64,000 nucleotides of DNA from Lachnospiraceae bacterium (GTDB taxonomy: Bacteria > Bacillota > Clostridia > Lachnospirales > Lachnospiraceae): assembly GCA_022790855.1 (NCBI GenBank), contig JAAVYA010000049.1, positions 80,917-144,916 of the forward strand. The letters are read 5' to 3'. Positions 62,516 to 64,000 of this stretch are shown here, piece after piece. The position numbers were made by a program, and so were the translations under genes. How positions within the stretch are numbered: position 1 is the stretch's first letter; each line of letters opens with the position of its first letter. The notes under the pieces are model-generated. The model worked only from the letters and a program-made list of their open reading frames with translations, searched no databases and was not told the DNA's origin.

Positions 62516-62550
62516 CAGAAAAGTTGACGAAAACCATTGACTTTTTTTTA

Positions 62551-62579
62551 AAACCGTTTTACTTTAAAAACGGATTTTT
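62551..62579 (+). promoter_or_regulatory. Terminator-like hairpin just before lysA
   Basis: CCGTTTT and AAAACGG arms, followed by a run of six T, sit directly upstream of the lysA ribosome binding site. The layout resembles an attenuator, but there is no room for a lysine riboswitch upstream. TTGACT near 62539 may be the -35 of the lysA promoter. Confidence 0.35.
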
Positions 62580-62599
62580 TGAAGGGAGATAAAGAAGAG

Positions 62600-63871
62600 A
62601 TGAAAAAAGAACCATTTGTGACATATGAACAACTGCAGGAAATTGTAAAAGAATATCATACTCCGTTTCATTTATATGATGAAAAAGGAATCCGGGAAAA
62701 TGCTAAGGCTGTCCAGGAAGCATTTGCCTGGAATCCTGGATTTCGTGAATATTTTGCAGTAAAGGCGAATCCGAATCCGTTTTTGATCCGTATATTAAGA
62801 GAATATGGCTGCGGCCTGGACTGTTCTTCCCTGACGGAATTGATGCTGGCCCATGCCTTGGGAGCCGGGGGAGAACAGGTGATGTTTTCTTCCAATGCCA
62901 CTCCGTCCGGGGAGTATGCATATGCAGAAAAAATCGGCGCAGTGATCAATCTGGATGATATTACACATATCGATTTTCTGGAACAGACACTGGGTTATCT
63001 TCCGGAGACGATCAGCTGCCGCTTTAATCCAGGTGGGATTTTTAAAATCAGCAATAGTATTATGGACAATCCCGGAGACGCCAAATACGGATTTACCAGG
63101 GAGCAGATGTTTGAAGGATTTTCCCGTTTAAAGGAAAAAGGGGTGAAACATTTCGGAATCCACGCCTTCTTGGCCAGCAACACCGTAACGAATGAGTATT
63201 ATCCCACGTTAGCCAGAATCTTGTTTGAACTGGCGGCAGAGCTGAAAGAGAAGACCGGGGCGGATATCCGTTTTATTAATCTTTCCGGCGGAATTGGAAT
63301 TCCTTACCGTCCCGATCAGGAACCCAATGACATTTATGCAATTGGAGAAGGCGTACGCCAGGTGTATGAAGAAGTGCTTGTGCCTGCAGGCATGGGGGAT
63401 GTGGCGCTGTATACGGAGCTGGGACGTTTTATGACGGGTCCTTATGGCTGTCTCGTCACCAGGGCGATCCATCAGAAGCATACGCATAAAGAATATATAG
63501 GCTGCGACGCCTGTGCCGTAAACTTAATGCGCCCGGCGATGTATGGAGCTTATCATCATATAACGGTGATGGGCAAGGACAATAGAGTATGCGATCACAA
63601 ATATGACGTGACAGGGTCTTTATGTGAAAATAACGATAAATTTGCCATTGACCGGATGCTGCCGAAAGTGGATGTGGGGGATCTTCTGGTGATTCACGAT
63701 ACTGGGGCCCACGGCTATTCCATGGGATATAATTATAATGGAAAATTAAAATCCGCGGAACTGCTTCTGAGAGAAGACAACCGTGTGGAGCTGATCCGCA
63801 GGGCGGAGACACCGAAAGATTATTTCGCAACGTTGGATTGCTTTGATATATGGAAGGATTTAGGAGCCTGA
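62600..63871 (+). CDS. lysA: Diaminopimelate decarboxylase-like PLP enzyme
   Basis: LysA decarboxylates meso-diaminopimelate to lysine. The 423-residue protein belongs to the fold-III decarboxylases: FAVKANPNPFLIRILREYGC carries the PLP lysine near residue 56, INLSGGIGIPYRPDQEP the glycine-rich phosphate loop, YTELGRFMTGPYGCLV and GCDACAVNLMRPAMYGAYH. The length and motifs fit a diaminopimelate decarboxylase, though related carboxynorspermidine or ornithine enzymes cannot be fully ruled out. GAAGGGAGATAAAGAAG precedes the ATG; a TTG at 62579 is in frame. Confidence 0.85.
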   Translation: MKKEPFVTYEQLQEIVKEYHTPFHLYDEKGIRENAKAVQEAFAWNPGFREYFAVKANPNPFLIRILREYGCGLDCSSLTELMLAHALGAGGEQVMFSSNATPSGEYAYAEKIGAVINLDDITHIDFLEQTLGYLPETISCRFNPGGIFKISNSIMDNPGDAKYGFTREQMFEGFSRLKEKGVKHFGIHAFLASNTVTNEYYPTLARILFELAAELKEKTGADIRFINLSGGIGIPYRPDQEPNDIYAIGEGVRQVYEEVLVPAGMGDVALYTELGRFMTGPYGCLVTRAIHQKHTHKEYIGCDACAVNLMRPAMYGAYHHITVMGKDNRVCDHKYDVTGSLCENNDKFAIDRMLPKVDVGDLLVIHDTGAHGYSMGYNYNGKLKSAELLLREDNRVELIRRAETPKDYFATLDCFDIWKDLGA

Positions 63872-63873
63872 GA

Positions 63874-63902
63874 GGAGGGGGTATCAGCTCCCCTTTTCCC
63901 TG
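63874..63902 (+). terminator. Probable terminator after lysA
   Basis: AGGGGG and CTCCCCT arms around TATCAG are followed by TTTTCCC. The remaining bases to 64000 show nothing recognisable. Confidence 0.45.
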
Positions 63903-64000
63903 GCTGTGCATCCCGTTTCCGTAACTAATTGAAACGATGTAGGAATGAATCAATGTCAGTTAGTTAAGCATTAGGTTAGATTCTGCAATAGGGGTCTAAC

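Overview
The window looks like a chromosomal segment of an anaerobic Clostridia bacterium, most likely Lachnospiraceae. The protein sequences, the strong GGAGG-type ribosome binding sites, the addB-addA pair, pyrB-pyrI, the CIRCE-controlled htpG and the priA-def-fmt-rsmB-rlmN-stp-pknB-rsgA-rpe-thiN gene order all fit this. The assignment is inference from sequence; no search was run. Most of the window is ordinary housekeeping DNA, with several accessory patches between the conserved blocks.

Layout. Bases 1-6400 hold the start of a CLC-type channel/antiporter (minus strand), rtcB, a broken Rpn-type nuclease gene, lgt, a YdcF/SanA-like protein, a tRNA-dihydrouridine synthase and an EamA transporter. 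Bases 6400-15150 are pepF, addB and addA. A RelB/YafQ-type toxin-antitoxin pair follows, then maf, a small unknown gene, an FAD-dependent dehydrogenase, a PrsA-like lipoprotein and a short Uma2 gene (to 19770). Bases 19770-20270 hold a decayed gene. A GntR(YtrA)-ABC operon with a clear promoter and nested operators runs on the minus strand to 22207.

Bases 22326-26046 are the most interesting part. A Hin/resolvase-type serine recombinase gene with an in-frame TAG lies beside two perfect 20-bp inverted repeats. The repeats enclose a good promoter that points into a two-gene envelope-modification operon (MBOAT O-acyltransferase plus SGNH-type protein). This reads as a phase-variable promoter switch, at present in the ON orientation. 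The MBOAT gene also carries a 162-bp copy of a dispersed inverted-repeat element, inserted in frame.

Bases 26040-29070 hold a zinc-ribbon protein, pyrI-pyrB, a PH-domain protein and a small membrane protein. Bases 29120-41294 are the long priA-to-thiN operon, which links replication restart, N-terminal formyl-Met processing, rRNA modification, the Stp/PknB cell-envelope signalling pair, ribosome maturation and central metabolism. An ABC exporter operon, the RNase P RNA (rnpB, 43155-43492), and a PucR-like regulator divergent from a UroD-like protein and a broken MFS transporter follow. Then come htpG with a perfect CIRCE, an AraC regulator with a putative lipoprotein, and a divergent GH29 alpha-L-fucosidase.

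Bases 52780-58167 hold a LytTR response regulator, a GHKL kinase and an ABC/FtsX transporter, preceded by a promoter with 10-bp periodic repeats and a 9-codon leader ORF. The right end has tRNA-Gly(CCC), an S1-domain protein preceded by a dense hairpin cluster, an Fe-S/flavodoxin-like protein, a PHP phosphoesterase, a lytic transglycosylase and a lysA-like decarboxylase.

No CRISPR array, prophage, complete insertion sequence or rRNA operon was seen.
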